From NCBI GenBank assembly GCA_002279285.1, contig NCBR01000102.1:1-14762 (forward strand): 14,762 nt of DNA. The letters are read 5' to 3'. A program made the translations under genes and the position numbers. The notes below the pieces were generated by a model, which saw only the letters and a list, made by a program, of their open reading frames with translations, did no database searches and was not told where the DNA came from. This stretch comes from Acidobacteria bacterium 37-71-11. GTDB taxonomy: Bacteria; Acidobacteriota; Thermoanaerobaculia; Thermoanaerobaculales; Thermoanaerobaculaceae. Within the stretch, counting starts at the first letter, position 1. Each line of letters starts with the position of its first letter. Below, one piece after another: positions 14,592 to 14,762 of this stretch.

Positions 14592-14762
14592 ATGGGCGAG
14601 CGGTTGATGGGAGCGTTCGAGCGGCCGTTCTGCGGCAGCCTGCGGGCCGCCGACATCGGCCGCCGCGTCGAGCTGGTCGGCTGGGTGCGCCGTCGCCGCA
14701 ACCTCGGCGGGATCGTGTTCGTGGACCTGCGCGACCGCGAGGGGTGGGCGCAGGTGCTGCTG
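14592..14762 (+). CDS. aspS: Aspartyl-tRNA synthetase, N-terminal 57 residues (runs off right edge)
   Basis: The frame stays open to the window end. The anticodon-binding OB-fold start is clear: CGSLRAADIGRRVELVGWVRRRRNLGGIVFVDLRDREGWAQVLL, matching the conserved CG.LR...G..V.L.GWV.RRRD.GG..F.DLRDR.G..Q. of class IIb AspRS. It charges tRNA-Asp (or also tRNA-Asn in non-discriminating forms; which cannot be told from this fragment). The ATG at 14592 follows a G-rich GGGGGGCGG ribosome-site-like stretch. A second in-frame ATG at 14607 is possible and would remove five residues. Confidence 0.93.
   Translation, partial: MGERLMGAFERPFCGSLRAADIGRRVELVGWVRRRRNLGGIVFVDLRDREGWAQVLL

Overview
The window is GC-rich (clearly above 60% by eye), compact bacterial DNA. 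The organism is Gram-negative: there are five signal-peptide or lipobox proteins, two GT-C type membrane glycosyltransferase-like proteins, an RhlB-type helicase and a surface protein with an IPTL-CTERM-like tail. I lean towards Acidobacteriota or a deltaproteobacterial/Myxococcota-like lineage because of the DUF11/IPTL protein and the general style, but this is a weak inference. Nothing looks like phage, plasmid, CRISPR or rRNA/tRNA.

Layout. 1-3358 (minus strand): the 5' two thirds of secA runs off the left edge. Upstream of it lies a two-gene operon of a protealysin-type M4 metallopeptidase followed 5 nt later by its emfourin-type proteinaceous inhibitor. 3462-6569 (plus): a GT-C-like polytopic membrane protein whose GTG start appears leaderless, then an APC-family amino acid permease. 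6570-6812: an intergenic patch with a heptamer tandem repeat and a dispersed-repeat-like element carrying strong hairpins. Its reverse strand encodes the last 13 residues of the next gene. 6770-8404 (minus): an ArnT/GT83-like glycosyltransferase with a good promoter.

8680-11087 (plus): a lipoprotein with a LolA-like opening, followed by a secreted two-DUF11 protein with a C-terminal IPTL-like anchor. A perfect 15-bp tandem duplication lies between them and a strong 13-bp-stem terminator follows. 11393-12778 (plus): an RhlB-like DEAD-box helicase with a second leaderless-type GTG start and an Arg-rich, Ala/Pro-rich tail. 12849-14182 (plus): three consecutive small lipoproteins sharing one core pattern, which look like a local SmpA/BamE-like family expansion. 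14212-14412 (minus): a 66-residue hydrophobic protein convergent with them. 14592-14762 (plus): the beginning of aspS.

Most genes concern the cell envelope: Sec export, lipid-linked sugar transfer, outer-membrane lipoproteins and a surface adhesin-like protein. The protease/inhibitor pair, the helicase and aspS are separate transcription units. The most interesting items are the protease-inhibitor operon, the repeat that supplies a protein C-terminus, the tandem lipoprotein family, the lipoprotein/DUF11 pair and the two matched leaderless starts. I found no system that I can confidently call new.
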